5,072 bases of DNA. Source: Oxalobacteraceae bacterium UBA7693 (lineage in GTDB: Bacteria > Pseudomonadota > Gammaproteobacteria > Burkholderiales > Burkholderiaceae_D). How positions within the stretch are numbered: position 1 is the stretch's first letter; each line of letters opens with the position of its first letter. The position numbers and the translations under genes were made by a program. The DNA lies in NCBI GenBank assembly GCA_002482715.1, contig DLGN01000158.1:1-5072 (forward strand), in the 5' to 3' direction. The notes beneath the pieces are model-generated. The model did not search any database. It had not been told where the DNA came from and worked only from the letters and a program-made list of their open reading frames with translations. Below, piece by piece: positions 4,995-5,072 of the stretch.

Positions 4995-5072
4995 ATGTTG
5001 ATATTGCCAGGCTCTAACGCCCTGTCTGCTTTCCGAACTAAGAATTTATTGTCCCGCTTGCAAGCCGTCGAT
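4995..5072 (+). CDS. purL: Phosphoribosylformylglycinamidine synthase PurL (first 26 residues, cut by the right edge)
   Basis: The 26 visible residues begin MLILPGSNALSAFR and continue KNLLSRLQAVD. This matches the start of the large, about 1300-residue PurL of Proteobacteria; E. coli PurL starts MMEILRGSPALSAFR and continues NKLLARF. PurL makes formylglycinamidine ribonucleotide from FGAR, glutamine and ATP in purine synthesis, in the cytoplasm. Only the start of the N-terminal PurS-like region is present; the catalytic parts lie beyond the window. ATG 4995 aligns with the E. coli start, although no Shine-Dalgarno sequence precedes it. The frame is also open upstream, with an in-frame GTG at 4920, but that extension does not look like PurL. 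It is a separate unit from the fimV-like gene, behind its terminator. The call rests on a short but distinctive match. Confidence 0.85.
   Translation, partial: MLILPGSNALSAFRTKNLLSRLQAVD

Noticed and set aside
1..5072. A new defence, mobile or secondary-metabolism system
   Set aside because: All five genes belong to known housekeeping or cell-envelope families. No transposase, integrase, nuclease, toxin-antitoxin pair or repeat array was seen.

Overview
This window looks like ordinary chromosome from a betaproteobacterium of the order Burkholderiales. The best guess is a relatively AT-rich member of the Oxalobacteraceae (Undibacterium/Herminiimonas-like). The placement rests on protein character only: the RhlE, SuhB, TrmJ and PurL sequences read as betaproteobacterial housekeeping proteins, and the FimV-like protein resembles those of this group. 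No species call is possible from the sequence alone. I see no mobile element, tRNA, rRNA or CRISPR array.

Layout. Positions 1-684 (minus strand) hold the first 228 codons of a DEAD-box RNA helicase, rhlE, which runs off the left edge. Upstream of it on the same strand is a complete suhB (797-1591), separated by 112 bp that contain a GC-rich hairpin. A 193-bp divergent intergenic region (1592-1784) carries the control signals of suhB (minus) and trmJ (plus). It includes a 9/9 match to the boxA antitermination core in the suhB leader, an imperfect leader hairpin, a 13-bp tandem repeat and overlapping candidate promoters. trmJ (1785-2558) is followed by an AT-rich 210-bp spacer with two dyads. 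Next comes a FimV/HubP-type membrane protein gene (2769-4697). A strong intrinsic terminator (4794-4821) closes that unit. A consensus -10 box then leads to the first 26 codons of purL (4995-5072), which runs off the right edge.

How the genes relate. Three of the five genes act on RNA. RhlE remodels structured RNA and ribosome precursors. SuhB, besides being an inositol monophosphatase, is the accessory Nus factor of rRNA antitermination in E. coli. TrmJ 2'-O-methylates tRNA at position 32. The boxA match upstream of suhB suggests that suhB is controlled by the Nus complex its product joins, as reported in E. coli. The FimV-like protein (polar landmark/type IV pilus-associated family) and PurL (purine synthesis) are unrelated neighbours in their own transcription units. 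The window is mainly core genome. Its most interesting content is regulatory (the suhB boxA and the dyads upstream of fimV) plus a LysM-less FimV-family protein outside the usual asd-fimV-truA setting. I did not find evidence for a novel defence or mobile system.
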